Assembly (NCBI RefSeq): GCF_021044825.1
Contig: NZ_JAJNOC010000002.1
Location: 434,001-498,000, forward strand
Reading direction: 5' to 3'
From: Massilia phyllostachyos
GTDB taxonomy: Bacteria > Pseudomonadota > Gammaproteobacteria > Burkholderiales > Burkholderiaceae_D
DNA length: 64,000 nucleotides
The position numbers and the translations under genes are program-made. Positions within the stretch are counted from its first letter, which is position 1. Every line of letters starts with the position of its first letter. Shown piece after piece: positions 8,396-17,270 of the stretch. The notes beneath the pieces are model-generated. The model was given only the letters and a program-made list of their open reading frames with translations, was not told the DNA's origin and made no database searches.

Positions 8396-9262
8396 TTACA
8401 CGAAGCGGCCCGCGCGGAAGTCGTCGAAGGCCTGGTACAGCTCCTCCGTCGTGTTCATCACGAAGGGCCCGTGCTGGGCGATCGGCTCGTTCAGCGGACG
8501 GCCCGCCAGCAGGATCAGCCGGGTCGGCTCGAGCGCCTTGATGCGCACCCCGTCCGCGCCCGCGGCGTTATCGAGCAAGGCCATGCGCGTCTTGCTCACC
8601 CCCTTGCCGTCGACGACCGCTTCGCCGCGATAGACATAGAAGAAGGCATTGTGCCCCTGCGGGATCGGCTGTTCCCACGTCACGCCCGCCGGAATGGCGA
8701 TGTCGAGGTAGAGCGGCAGCGTATGTTCGCGCTGCACGGCGCCTTTCACGCCATGGGTCTCGCCCGCGATCACCTGCACCGTCACGCCGTCTTCACCAAC
8801 AAAGCGCGGGACTTCCTCGGCCGGGATGTCGCGGTACCACGGCGCCGACATCTTGTCCTTGCCCGGCAGGTTGAGCCACAGCTGGAAGCCTTCCATCAGG
8901 CCTTCGCTCTGTTCCGGCATCTCGGAGTGGATCACGCCGCGGCCGGCCGTCATCCATTGCACGCCGCCGTCGGTGACCAGGCCCTCGTTGCCGGCGCTGT
9001 CGCGGTGGCGCATGCGGCCGTGCAGCATGTAGGTGACGGTCTCGAAGCCGCGGTGCGGGTGTTCCGGGAAGCCGGCGATGTAGTCGCCGGCCTTGTCGGA
9101 GCCGAAGGCGTCCAGCATCAGGAAGGGGTCGAGCCTGCGCTGCAGGGTCCCGGTCAGCACGCGGTTGATCTTCACGCCCGCGCCGTCCATCACGAACTGG
9201 CCGCTGACGACGCGTTCGACGCCACGCGACTTGGCGATGGTGGGGGTGAGGACTGCGCTCAT
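8396..9262 (-). CDS. Pirin-family bicupin protein
   Basis: 288 residues, two cupin domains. N-terminal metal site motifs are present: FPEHPHRGFETVTYML (two His), GGVQWMTAGRGVIHSEMPE (His and Glu). Pirins are Fe-binding, some with quercetin dioxygenase activity (YhhW) and others acting as redox-sensitive regulators. The gene lies 32 bases downstream of the azoreductase on the same strand, a frequent pairing in proteobacteria, probably under the divergent LysR regulator. Confidence 0.92.
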   Translation of the reverse strand: MSAVLTPTIAKSRGVERVVSGQFVMDGAGVKINRVLTGTLQRRLDPFLMLDAFGSDKAGDYIAGFPEHPHRGFETVTYMLHGRMRHRDSAGNEGLVTDGGVQWMTAGRGVIHSEMPEQSEGLMEGFQLWLNLPGKDKMSAPWYRDIPAEEVPRFVGEDGVTVQVIAGETHGVKGAVQREHTLPLYLDIAIPAGVTWEQPIPQGHNAFFYVYRGEAVVDGKGVSKTRMALLDNAAGADGVRIKALEPTRLILLAGRPLNEPIAQHGPFVMNTTEELYQAFDDFRAGRFV

Positions 9263-9294
9263 GCTGTTCTCCTGATGATGGTTGCGTTAAAGAG

Positions 9295-9891
9295 TTATGC
9301 CAGTGCCGCTTCGACCGCTTCGTTGGCCGCCTGCTTGCCCTTGCTGGCCGCGTCCGGACCCATGTTCAGGCCCGACGAGTAGATGAAGGTATGGTCGGTC
9401 AGGCCCAGGAAGTTCAGCAGCATGCGGATGTGCGGCACTTGCGGGTCGGCGTCCGTCGGGTACACGCCGCCGCGCGAGGTGGCCACGTACACCTTTTTAT
9501 TCTTCAGCAGGCCTTCCGGACCGGTCTCGGTGTAACGGAAGGTCACGCCGGAGCGGGCGATCGCGTCGAACCAGTTCTTCAGCTGCGCCGGCATGCCGAA
9601 GTTGTACATCGGGGCGCCGATCACGATCACGTCCGCCGCCTGGGCTTCCGCGATCAGGGCGTCGTCCAGGGCCACGCGGGCAGCCTGCTCGGGCGAACGC
9701 TGGTCCGCCGGGGTGAACAGCGCGCCGACGGCGGCGCCGTCCAGCAGCGGGTGCGGCTGGCTGCCGAAATCGCGGCGCACGACTTTCGCGTCCGGGTTGG
9801 CGGCGACCAGTTTGTCGACGACCAGCTTGGTCACGCGGTTCGATTCCGAATTGGCGCCGAGGACGCTGGAGCTGATCTGCAGGATGTTCAT
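9295..9891 (-). CDS. azoR: FMN-dependent NADH:azo/quinone oxidoreductase
   Basis: 198 residues of the flavodoxin-like AzoR family, reducing quinones and azo compounds by two-electron transfer. [22 protein letters not shown] is the phosphate-binding N-terminus; [16 protein letters not shown] contacts FMN; SRGGVY is the second FMN loop. The start at 9891 is preferred to an upstream in-frame ATG because homologues begin there and AAGGAAGGG lies eight bases before it. Cotranscribed with pirin and divergent from a LysR regulator, a typical electrophile or quinone-response arrangement. Confidence 0.93.
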   Translation of the reverse strand: MNILQISSSVLGANSESNRVTKLVVDKLVAANPDAKVVRRDFGSQPHPLLDGAAVGALFTPADQRSPEQAARVALDDALIAEAQAADVIVIGAPMYNFGMPAQLKNWFDAIARSGVTFRYTETGPEGLLKNKKVYVATSRGGVYPTDADPQVPHIRMLLNFLGLTDHTFIYSSGLNMGPDAASKGKQAANEAVEAALA

Positions 9892-9972
9892 GGTGTGTGT
9901 CCCTTCCTTGTTGGTGGAGTAGCGATGGGAGAACTTTATCGGTTCCAAAAACAATCCGGAAGACAGTAAAAT

Positions 9973-10013
9973 GGATAACATTATCCTGCTGATGGAACAA
10001 TGGTGGAACAATG
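9973..10013. promoter_or_regulatory. Candidate operator region between azoR and lysR
   Basis: The 119-base divergent spacer holds a symmetric GGATAA-CA-TTATCC at 9973-9986, and two direct copies of TGGAACAATG at 9993-10002 and 10004-10013, spaced 11 bases (one helical turn) and running into the lysR start codon. Either could bind the LysR-type protein. Inference from position and symmetry only. Confidence 0.4.
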
Positions 10014-10991
10014 ATGGACCTGGAAGCCAACGACCTGCTGCTGTTCGCCCGCATCGTGGATGCCGGCAGCTTCAGCCGCGCGGCCGAGCGCGTGCAGTTG
10101 CCGAAGTCGACCGTGTCGCGCCGCATCGCGCTGCTGGAGCAGCGCCTGGGCGAACGCTTGCTGCAGCGAACCACGCGCAAGCTGGTGGTGACGGAATTCG
10201 GCGCCAGCCTGCTGGAACACGCGCGCGCGGTGCTGGAACAGGTCGAGGCGGCCGGCGCGCTGGCCCAGCACCGCCAGGGCGAACCCTCGGGCAAGCTGCG
10301 CATCTCGGTGCCCGCCGATTTCGCCAACATCGGCATGCACGAGGTGGTGGCGCGCTTCATCGCGCGCTATCCGAACGTCTCGGTGGAGATGGACCTGTCG
10401 CCGCGCCGGGTCGACCTGATCGCCGAGAACTTCGACATCGCGATCCGCATGGGCGACCTGCCGGACGACGCTTCCTTGAACGCGCGCCCGATCAACCTGC
10501 AGCATTTCGGCCTGTACGCCTCGCCCGGCTACCTGGCCACCCACGGCATCCCCGAGCACCCGGACGACCTGCCGGCCCACGACGTGCTGTGCATGTTGAG
10601 CCGCAACGGCGGTTCGGTGCCCTGGGTGCTCACGCGCGGCAAGGTGCGCTGGGAGCGCCTGCTGAACGCGCGCCTGAATGCGAATTCGCCGGAGCTGCTG
10701 GCGCGCATCGCCGCCGGCGGCGCCGGCATCGCGGGCAGCTCCTCGACCTTCGCCGATCCTTACCTGAAGACGGGGCAGCTGGTGCGGGTGCTGCCGGAGT
10801 GGGACTTGCCCGCCGCGAGCGGCTGGGCGGTGTTCCCGGGCCGCCGGCTGATGCCGGCCAAGACCCGGGCCTTCCTCGACATGATGGGGGCGGCCTGCGC
10901 CGCCGCCGGCCACGAAGACAGGGTCAGCGGGGACGGTTCCCCATCGCTTCGCCCAGCCGCACCGGACGCTCCGGCGACCAGTCGCCGTTGA
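10011..10991 (+). CDS. LysR-family transcriptional regulator
   Basis: 326 residues. Winged HTH at about 1-62 ([36 protein letters not shown]), then an effector-binding domain of the CrgA/AaeR-like subgroup ([13 protein letters not shown], about residue 92 onward). The gene is divergent from azoR-pirin, which it probably controls. The last ~25 residues (from about 302) are Pro/Ala/Ser-rich and encoded antisense to the end of psd, a 68-base convergent overlap, so the tail is likely a late extension and not part of the folded domain. Confidence 0.9.
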   Translation: MMDLEANDLLLFARIVDAGSFSRAAERVQLPKSTVSRRIALLEQRLGERLLQRTTRKLVVTEFGASLLEHARAVLEQVEAAGALAQHRQGEPSGKLRISVPADFANIGMHEVVARFIARYPNVSVEMDLSPRRVDLIAENFDIAIRMGDLPDDASLNARPINLQHFGLYASPGYLATHGIPEHPDDLPAHDVLCMLSRNGGSVPWVLTRGKVRWERLLNARLNANSPELLARIAAGGAGIAGSSSTFADPYLKTGQLVRVLPEWDLPAASGWAVFPGRRLMPAKTRAFLDMMGAACAAAGHEDRVSGDGSPSLRPAAPDAPATSRR

Positions 10992-11772
10992 AGGAAATCG
11001 TTCCCTTCTTGAACAACATGACGATGGTGGAGCCGAGCAGGAAGCGGCCCATCTCTTCGCCTTTCTTCAGCACGATGTTCTGGTCGTCGTAGTTCCACTC
11101 GCAGATGCGCGCCATGCGCGGCGGGTTCACCACGCCATGCCACACGGTCGCCATGCTGCCGACGATGGTCGCGCCCACCAGCGTCATCACGAACGGCCCA
11201 TGCTCGGGCGACTCGAACACGCAGACCACGCGCTCGTTGCGCGCGAACAGTCCCGGCACGCCGCGCGCGGTGGTCGGGTTCACCGAGAACAGCTTGCCCG
11301 GCACGTAGATCATGCGCGTGAGGCGGCCGTCGCAAGGCATGTGCAGGCGGTGGTAGTCCTTCGGGCTCAGGTAGAGGTTGGCGAAGTGGCCGTGCTGGAA
11401 GTGGGCGGCCAGCGACGCGTCGCCGCCCACCAGTTCCTGCGAGGTGAACTTGTGGCCCTTGGCCTGGAAGATGTGGTGGTCGTCGATGTCGCCGAACTGG
11501 CTGATGGCGCCGTCGACCGGGCACACGAAATCGGCCTGCGCCAGCGGGCGCGCGCCATCCTTCAGCGGACGCGTGAAGAATTCGTTGAAGCTGGTGTAGC
11601 TCGCGATGTCGGAATTGGCCGCCTCGTCCATGTTGACGCCGTACTTGCCGACGAACCAGCGGATCAGGCGCGTGGTCATCGCGCCGCCCTTGGCGCCGGC
11701 GACGCGGCCGGCGAAGTTGGTCAGCGCCGTTTTCGGCATCACATATTGGGGCAGGACTTTTAGACGGGACAC
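10924..11772 (-). CDS. psd: Phosphatidylserine decarboxylase proenzyme
   Basis: 282 residues; makes phosphatidylethanolamine from phosphatidylserine at the inner membrane. The proenzyme self-cleaves at the LGST motif (G247-S248) to create the pyruvoyl group on S248. The catalytic triad partners are visible: D87 in VCPVDG and H144 in PKDYHRLHMP. Length and motifs match the proteobacterial PSD-B type. It converges with the LysR gene and overlaps it by 68 bases. Confidence 0.96.
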   Translation of the reverse strand: MSRLKVLPQYVMPKTALTNFAGRVAGAKGGAMTTRLIRWFVGKYGVNMDEAANSDIASYTSFNEFFTRPLKDGARPLAQADFVCPVDGAISQFGDIDDHHIFQAKGHKFTSQELVGGDASLAAHFQHGHFANLYLSPKDYHRLHMPCDGRLTRMIYVPGKLFSVNPTTARGVPGLFARNERVVCVFESPEHGPFVMTLVGATIVGSMATVWHGVVNPPRMARICEWNYDDQNIVLKKGEEMGRFLLGSTIVMLFKKGTISFNGDWSPERPVRLGEAMGNRPR

Positions 11773-11870
11773 TTTGCTAGGCCTCTTGGTTTGCTTTCGA
11801 TGGACGCATTATAGCGGCGATCATCGCGGCCAAGCGCAGCCGCGAGCCGCCGATGGCATGGGTGCCGGAT

Positions 11871-11894
11871 AAAAACGAATGCATATACGTTTTT
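11871..11894. promoter_or_regulatory. Inverted repeat upstream of the first TonB-dependent receptor
   Basis: AAAAACG - 10 bases - CGTTTTT is a perfect 7-base inverted repeat 59 bases upstream of the receptor start, in an otherwise GC-rich spacer. It does not match the Fur consensus. It could be an operator or an RNA hairpin in the leader. Inference only. Confidence 0.35.
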
Positions 11895-11952
11895 CAGAGA
11901 CAAGGAGAGTTGCGCCTGGGACAATGTCGACCTCTACCAACCGTCCCCCTCC

Positions 11953-14133
11953 ATGCGCAACCATATGTACGCCCCGTTCCGCCTGACGCTGCTTGCCGCG
12001 GCGCTCACCCTGTGCCTGCCCGCCGCCGCGCAAGACGCGCTGCAGCCGAAGCCGCCGCCCCCCAAGGCCAGTGACAAGAAAATCGAGCAGGTCGAAATCA
12101 AGGGCACCGCCAATGCCTACGACCCGCGCCGCGACGACACCGCCACCAAGATCGTGGTGAACAGCGAAGAGATCACGAAGTACGGCGACACCAATGTGCT
12201 GGACGTGCTCAAGCGCGTGCCCGGCATCACCGTGAACACCGGCGCCAACGGCCGCGGCGGCGAGATCCGCATGCGCGGGCTGGGCGCCGGCTATACCCAG
12301 ATCCTGGTCAACGGCGAACGCGCGCCGGCCGGCTTCTCGATGGATTCGCTGGCGCCGGACTCGATCGAGCGCATCGAGGTGCTGCGCGCCGCCAGCGCCG
12401 AGTTCTCGACCCAGTCGGTGGCCGGCACCATCAACATCATCCTCAAGCGCTCGGTGAAGAACCGCCTGCGCGAACTAAAGCTCTCCGCGCAAGGCTCGAG
12501 CAACGGCTACGGCCCCAACGCCAACCTGCAGATGTCCGACCGCGACGGCGCCTTCTCGTACTCGATCTCGGCCAACCTGGCGCAGGACCGCTTCAAGTTC
12601 GATTCCCTTGGCGAAGAACGCGGCGTCGACACGGCCGGCCGCCCGAACATGGCGCGCAGCCTCGGCCTGGCGCAGGACGGCAAGTTCACCTTCTTCAATC
12701 TCAGCCCGCGCCTGAACTGGACGCTCGGCCAGGACAATGTGCTGACCTCGCAGACCTTCGTCACCGCGAACCGCTTCGACAACGACATCCGCGAGACCAG
12801 CGTCGCGTCGCTCGGTGCGCCGGCGCCGTATCCGGACTTGCTCAACGCGGTGGACAACAGCAGCCGCTACCTGCGCGAGGACCTGAGCTGGGCGCGCAAG
12901 TTCGCCGACGGCGGCAAACTCGACCTGAAGGTCGGCGTCAATCTCGGCAAGAGCACGAGCATGACCGACCGCAGCGCGACCGGCCTGGACACCGGCATCT
13001 ACGTCGAAGGGCGCGAGCGCGGCGTGAACTCGACCGGCAAGTATGCGAAGACGCTGGAAAAGGGCCACACCTTCGCCTTCGGCTGGGATGGCGGCGTCGA
13101 CACCCGCGACGACCTGCGCGACGAGACCCGCCGCCTGCCGCGCCAGTCCGGCCTGGAACTCGACCAGGATTCGGAAGCGCGCGTGAAACGCCTGGCCGTG
13201 TTCGCCCAGGACGAGTGGAACATCACCCCAAGCTGGTCGATGTACCTGGGCGCGCGCTGGGAAGGCATCCGCACCCACGCCGAGGGCAATACCTTCGGCG
13301 CGGCCGACGCCAGCTCCAATGTGTGGAGCCCGATCATGCAGACCCTGTACAAGATCCCCGGCAGAAAGGGCGACCAGGTGCGCCTGGCGCTGACCCGCAC
13401 CTATAAAGCGCCAGGCCTGCAGGGCCTGAGCCCGCGCCGCTTCACGTCCGAGAACAACAGCTCGACCGAGCCGGATTTCCAGGGCAACCCGAACCTGAAG
13501 CCCGAACTGGCCTTCGGCATCGACGCCGCCTACGAGCATTACTGGGCCGAAGGCGCGCTGGTCTCGATCAGCGCCTCCTCGCGCAAGATCAGCGATTTCA
13601 CCCGCACGCTGGTGTACTTCGATGGCGCGCGCTGGATCTCGACCCCTAGCAACCAGGACAGCGCGGTGACCCGCTCGCTCGAGATCGAGACCAAGTTCCC
13701 CTTGAAAGCCGTGATGGAGGACGCCCCGGCGGTCGACCTGCGCGCCAGCGTCAACCGCAACTGGTCGCGCGTCGAATCGGTGCCCGGTCCCTACAACCGC
13801 CTCGACCAGCAGACGCCGCTGACCGTCAACCTGGGCGTCGACTACAAGGTCGGCCAGTTGAGCACCGGCGGCAGCTTCGCCTACCGTCGCGGCGGGCCGG
13901 TGCGGGTCTCGCTGAATCAGCGCGCCTATACCTGGCCGCGGCGCGACCTGGACGTCTACGCGCTGTGGAAGTTCGACGCGCAACGCCAGCTGCGTTTCGC
14001 AGTCGGCAACGTCTTCAGCGAAGACTTCCAGAGCGAGAATACGATCGACGATCCGCGCATCGGCAGCCAGACGCGCAACTTCAACTTCCCGCAGGGCGTG
14101 CGCTATCGCCTGACTTACGAGTTCAAGTTCTGA
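11953..14133 (+). CDS. TonB-dependent outer membrane receptor (copy 1)
   Basis: 726 residues. Signal peptide about 1-25 (LLAAALTLCLPAAAQ), plug domain about 55-165 (DVLKRVPGITV, then RMRGLGAGYTQILVNGERAP), then a 22-strand barrel ending in the aromatic C-terminal residue (YEFKF) needed for BAM assembly. Barrel motifs RTYKAPGLQGLSP and QGNPNLKPELAFG are typical of the FepA/CirA-like class. Imports a chelate or other large ligand using TonB energy; ligand unknown. A close paralogue follows directly and there is no associated FecR/sigma pair. Confidence 0.93.
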   Translation: MRNHMYAPFRLTLLAAALTLCLPAAAQDALQPKPPPPKASDKKIEQVEIKGTANAYDPRRDDTATKIVVNSEEITKYGDTNVLDVLKRVPGITVNTGANGRGGEIRMRGLGAGYTQILVNGERAPAGFSMDSLAPDSIERIEVLRAASAEFSTQSVAGTINIILKRSVKNRLRELKLSAQGSSNGYGPNANLQMSDRDGAFSYSISANLAQDRFKFDSLGEERGVDTAGRPNMARSLGLAQDGKFTFFNLSPRLNWTLGQDNVLTSQTFVTANRFDNDIRETSVASLGAPAPYPDLLNAVDNSSRYLREDLSWARKFADGGKLDLKVGVNLGKSTSMTDRSATGLDTGIYVEGRERGVNSTGKYAKTLEKGHTFAFGWDGGVDTRDDLRDETRRLPRQSGLELDQDSEARVKRLAVFAQDEWNITPSWSMYLGARWEGIRTHAEGNTFGAADASSNVWSPIMQTLYKIPGRKGDQVRLALTRTYKAPGLQGLSPRRFTSENNSSTEPDFQGNPNLKPELAFGIDAAYEHYWAEGALVSISASSRKISDFTRTLVYFDGARWISTPSNQDSAVTRSLEIETKFPLKAVMEDAPAVDLRASVNRNWSRVESVPGPYNRLDQQTPLTVNLGVDYKVGQLSTGGSFAYRRGGPVRVSLNQRAYTWPRRDLDVYALWKFDAQRQLRFAVGNVFSEDFQSENTIDDPRIGSQTRNFNFPQGVRYRLTYEFKF

Positions 14134-14152
14134 CCGTTCTCCGCTTCCATGC

Positions 14153-14180
14153 AAACCCGGCCGCGCGCCGGGTTTTTCTT
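14153..14180 (+). terminator. Rho-independent terminator after the first receptor
   Basis: Stem AAACCCGG / CCGGGTTT with loop CCGCGCG, followed by TTTTTCTT. It lies 19 bases after the receptor stop codon, so the two receptor genes are probably separate transcripts. Confidence 0.8.
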
Positions 14181-14304
14181 TGTCGTGGCATGTTCGATTG
14201 CTATGCAAGGGCAATAAAATGTTCCCTGTCAAGTTTACATGTTGCCATCGCATGGCATATAGTCGTTCATACTAACTGAACAATAAAATACGGAGACTAA
14301 CCAC

Positions 14305-16449
14305 ATGCCCCTGCGCCCCCATTACCTCGCCGTACTTGCCGCTGCACTGTGCGCCCCGGCATCCGCCCAGCAGACCCAAGAACCCATGCAGCAGGTCGAG
14401 GTGAAGGGCAGCGGTTACGACGCCCGGCGCGACGACACGGCGGCGCGCATCGTGGTGGGGCGCGAGGAGATCGCGCGCTATGGCGACACCGACGTGGCCG
14501 AGATCTTCCGCCGCATCCCGGGCGTGACGGTCGTCACCGGCGCGGGGCGCAGCGTCGAGGTCCGGATGCGCGGCCTGGGCGCGGGCTACACGCAGATCCT
14601 GCTGAACGGCGAGCGCACCCCGAACGGCTTCACGCTCGACAGCGTATCGCCCGATTCGATCGAGCGCATCGAGGTGCTGCGCGTGGCGAGCGCGGAGTTT
14701 TCCGCCGAATCGATCGCCGGCACGATCAACATCGTGCTGCGCAAGGCCGCGCGCAAGCGCCAGCGCGAGGCCAAGCTGGGCTGGCTGCAGTCGAGCGACT
14801 TCCGCGGCCCCACCTTCAGCGCCGACGTGGGCGACAGCGGCGAACGCTCGTCGTGGTCGTTCTCGGCCAGCGGCAACCACGACAAGCTCACGCGCGACTT
14901 CACCGGCTTCGAAGAAAACATCCGGCCGGACGGGCTTGTGGACCGGTATCGCCTGACGCACAGCCTCGAAAATGGCCGGATGAACCGGCTCAACCTGTCC
15001 CCGCGCGTCAACTGGACGCTGGACAACGGCGACAAGCTGGCCTGGGAAACGATGGCGGCCAGTAACAGCTTCCGCAACGACCCGCACACCCGGGTGGGCA
15101 CCGGGATCGGCGCCCCGCCGCCGGTGCCGGACCTGTACGGCTGGGGCGAATTCGACGACCGGCTGCTCACGTCCAGCCTGGGCTGGACGCGCGAGACGGA
15201 GAGCGGGCTGAAGCTGGACGCCAGGTTCGGCTTCGAATGGTCGTCGCGCAAGATGTTCGTGCGCCGCAAGGGCTTCGACAGCAGCGGGCTGCCGGAAACC
15301 GACGGCTACACCCTGAGCGACACCCATGCGCGCGGCGTGAACACCACCGGCAAGGGGACCCGCGCGGTCGACGGCGGCCACCTGCTGGCGCTCGGCTGGG
15401 ACCTGCGCTACAACGAAAGCGGCGACATCCGTACCGAACGGGACAGCGTGCGCATCTTCCGGCCCGGCACGCTGCTGGACGAGGACTTCCGCGCCGCCGT
15501 CGGCCGCACCGCCGTCTACGCCCAGGACGAATGGACCATCGACCCGCAATGGTCGGTCTACCTGGGCGCGCGCTGGGAGGGCGTACGCACCCGCGTGGAT
15601 GGCAATGCGATCGTGCCGACCCGCGTGCGCTCGAGTGTCCTGAGCCCGATCGCCCAGGTCCTCTACAAGCTCCCCGGCGACAAGGGAGACCAGATCCGCT
15701 TCGCCCTGAGCCGCACCTACAAGGCGCCGGAGCTCTACAACATCGTGCCGCTGCGCGGGGAGTTCGAGAACAACAGCGCCACCGAAGCCGACATGCAGGG
15801 CAACCCGAACCTGAAGCCTGAACTGGCCTGGGGGCTGGACGCCGCCTACGAGCATTACTGGGCCGAGGGGGCGATGGTGTCGGTCAGCGGCTCGGTCAAG
15901 CGCATCCGCGACTACATCGGCAACCGCGTCTACTTCGACGGCCTGCGCTGGATTGTCAGCCCGGTGAACGACGGCCGCGCCACCATGCGCAGCCTCGACA
16001 TCGAAACGAAATTCCCGCTCAAGGCGCTGATGCGGGATGCGCCGGCGATCGAGCTGCGCGCCAGCGTGAGCCGCAACTGGTCGCGCGTGGACGCCGTCCC
16101 CGGTCCGGACAACCGCATGGAACAGCAGACGCCCCTGAGCGCCAACCTCGGTATCGACTACAAGGCGGGCGCCCTGAGCCTGGGGTCCAGTCTGGCGCAC
16201 CGCAGCGGCGGCTACGTGCAGGTGGCGCGCAACCGCGGCTTCTACCGCGAGGCGCGCACCGACCTCGATACCTACGCGGTGTGGGCCTTCAACCCGAAGC
16301 ATCAGCTGCGCATCGCCCTGTCCAACCTGCTGGGCGAAGACAATGTGTTCGAGCCGAGCTACGTCGACCCCGCCGGCGGCCTCGAAAAGCGCCGCTGGAT
16401 GTACCCGGACGGCCCCAAGCTGCGCGCCACGCTCGAGATGACATTCTAG
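14305..16449 (+). CDS. TonB-dependent outer membrane receptor (copy 2)
   Basis: 714 residues, same architecture as the receptor upstream and clearly paralogous: matching segments include YDARRDDTAARIVV, RMRGLGAGYTQILLNGERTP, QGNPNLKPELAWGLDAAYEH and the barrel end LEMTF. Signal peptide about 1-21 (ASAQ). Plug about 42-150. GGAGA precedes the ATG. The spacer between the copies holds a terminator and an AT-rich stretch likely to contain its own promoter, so the two can be regulated separately. Ligand unknown. Stop overlaps the convergent EamA gene by 4 bases. Confidence 0.93.
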   Translation: MPLRPHYLAVLAAALCAPASAQQTQEPMQQVEVKGSGYDARRDDTAARIVVGREEIARYGDTDVAEIFRRIPGVTVVTGAGRSVEVRMRGLGAGYTQILLNGERTPNGFTLDSVSPDSIERIEVLRVASAEFSAESIAGTINIVLRKAARKRQREAKLGWLQSSDFRGPTFSADVGDSGERSSWSFSASGNHDKLTRDFTGFEENIRPDGLVDRYRLTHSLENGRMNRLNLSPRVNWTLDNGDKLAWETMAASNSFRNDPHTRVGTGIGAPPPVPDLYGWGEFDDRLLTSSLGWTRETESGLKLDARFGFEWSSRKMFVRRKGFDSSGLPETDGYTLSDTHARGVNTTGKGTRAVDGGHLLALGWDLRYNESGDIRTERDSVRIFRPGTLLDEDFRAAVGRTAVYAQDEWTIDPQWSVYLGARWEGVRTRVDGNAIVPTRVRSSVLSPIAQVLYKLPGDKGDQIRFALSRTYKAPELYNIVPLRGEFENNSATEADMQGNPNLKPELAWGLDAAYEHYWAEGAMVSVSGSVKRIRDYIGNRVYFDGLRWIVSPVNDGRATMRSLDIETKFPLKALMRDAPAIELRASVSRNWSRVDAVPGPDNRMEQQTPLSANLGIDYKAGALSLGSSLAHRSGGYVQVARNRGFYREARTDLDTYAVWAFNPKHQLRIALSNLLGEDNVFEPSYVDPAGGLEKRRWMYPDGPKLRATLEMTF

Positions 16450-17270
16450 GCCAGGCGCAGGGCCGCGGCGCCGAAGGTGATCAGGAGCGCGCCCACGACG
16501 CGCGCGCGGCCCACGCGCTCGCGCAGCACCCAGGCCGCGATCGCCACCGCGAACACGATCGAGGTTTCGCGCAGCGCCGCCACCACCGCCACCGGCGCCA
16601 GGGTCATCGCCCACAGCACGATGGCATACGATCCGCCGGTCGCCGCGCCGCCCAGCAGCGCGAGCTGCGGCTTCGTCTTCAGGAAAGCCGGCAAGCGTCC
16701 GCCCAGCCGGCGGCGGCAGGCCAGCGGCACCGCGATGCCGCAGCACAGGAACAGCCACGCGGTATAAGCCGCGGGCGCGCCGGAGCGCCGCACCCCCAGG
16801 CCGTCGACCAGCGTGTACGCCGCGATCACGACGGCGGTGAGCAGGGCCGGGACGACGGCCCTGCGCGACAGGCGCGCGCCCAGGCAGGTGGCGACGGCGC
16901 CGGCGCCGACCAGCACCACGGCCAGCATCTGCGCCGGGTGCAGCGGCTCTACGAAGGCGCTGGCCAGCGCCACCAGCACCGGCGCGCAGCCGCGCATCAG
17001 CGGATAGGCCAGGCTGATGTCGGCCTGGCCGTAGGAGCGCGCCAGCAGCAGGTAGTAGGCGATGTGGATCAGGGTCGAGGCGGCGATGAAGGGCCAGCTC
17101 GCCCTGTCCGGCGCCGGCAGCAGCAGGACGGCGGCCAGACCGAGCACGGCGGCGCCGCTGCTCACCGCCATCGAGGCCAGCAGCTTGTCCGGTTCCGACT
17201 TGACCGCCGCGTTCCACGCCGCGTGCAGGAAGGCGGCGCACAGCACGGCCGCCAGCACGCCTGGGCCCAT
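16446..17270 (-). CDS. EamA/DMT-family membrane transporter
   Basis: 274 residues from the ATG at 17270; about ten hydrophobic helices in two halves, each resembling an EamA repeat (e.g. FLHAAWNAAVKSEPDK in the first, ALRETSIVFAVAIAAWVLRERVG in the second). Family members export metabolites such as amino acids or move nucleotide sugars. The start is placed where the first helix begins, and the MFS stop and this ATG overlap by one base (TGATG), indicating translational coupling. Substrate not predictable. Confidence 0.85.
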   Translation of the reverse strand: MGPGVLAAVLCAAFLHAAWNAAVKSEPDKLLASMAVSSGAAVLGLAAVLLLPAPDRASWPFIAASTLIHIAYYLLLARSYGQADISLAYPLMRGCAPVLVALASAFVEPLHPAQMLAVVLVGAGAVATCLGARLSRRAVVPALLTAVVIAAYTLVDGLGVRRSGAPAAYTAWLFLCCGIAVPLACRRRLGGRLPAFLKTKPQLALLGGAATGGSYAIVLWAMTLAPVAVVAALRETSIVFAVAIAAWVLRERVGRARVVGALLITFGAAALRLA

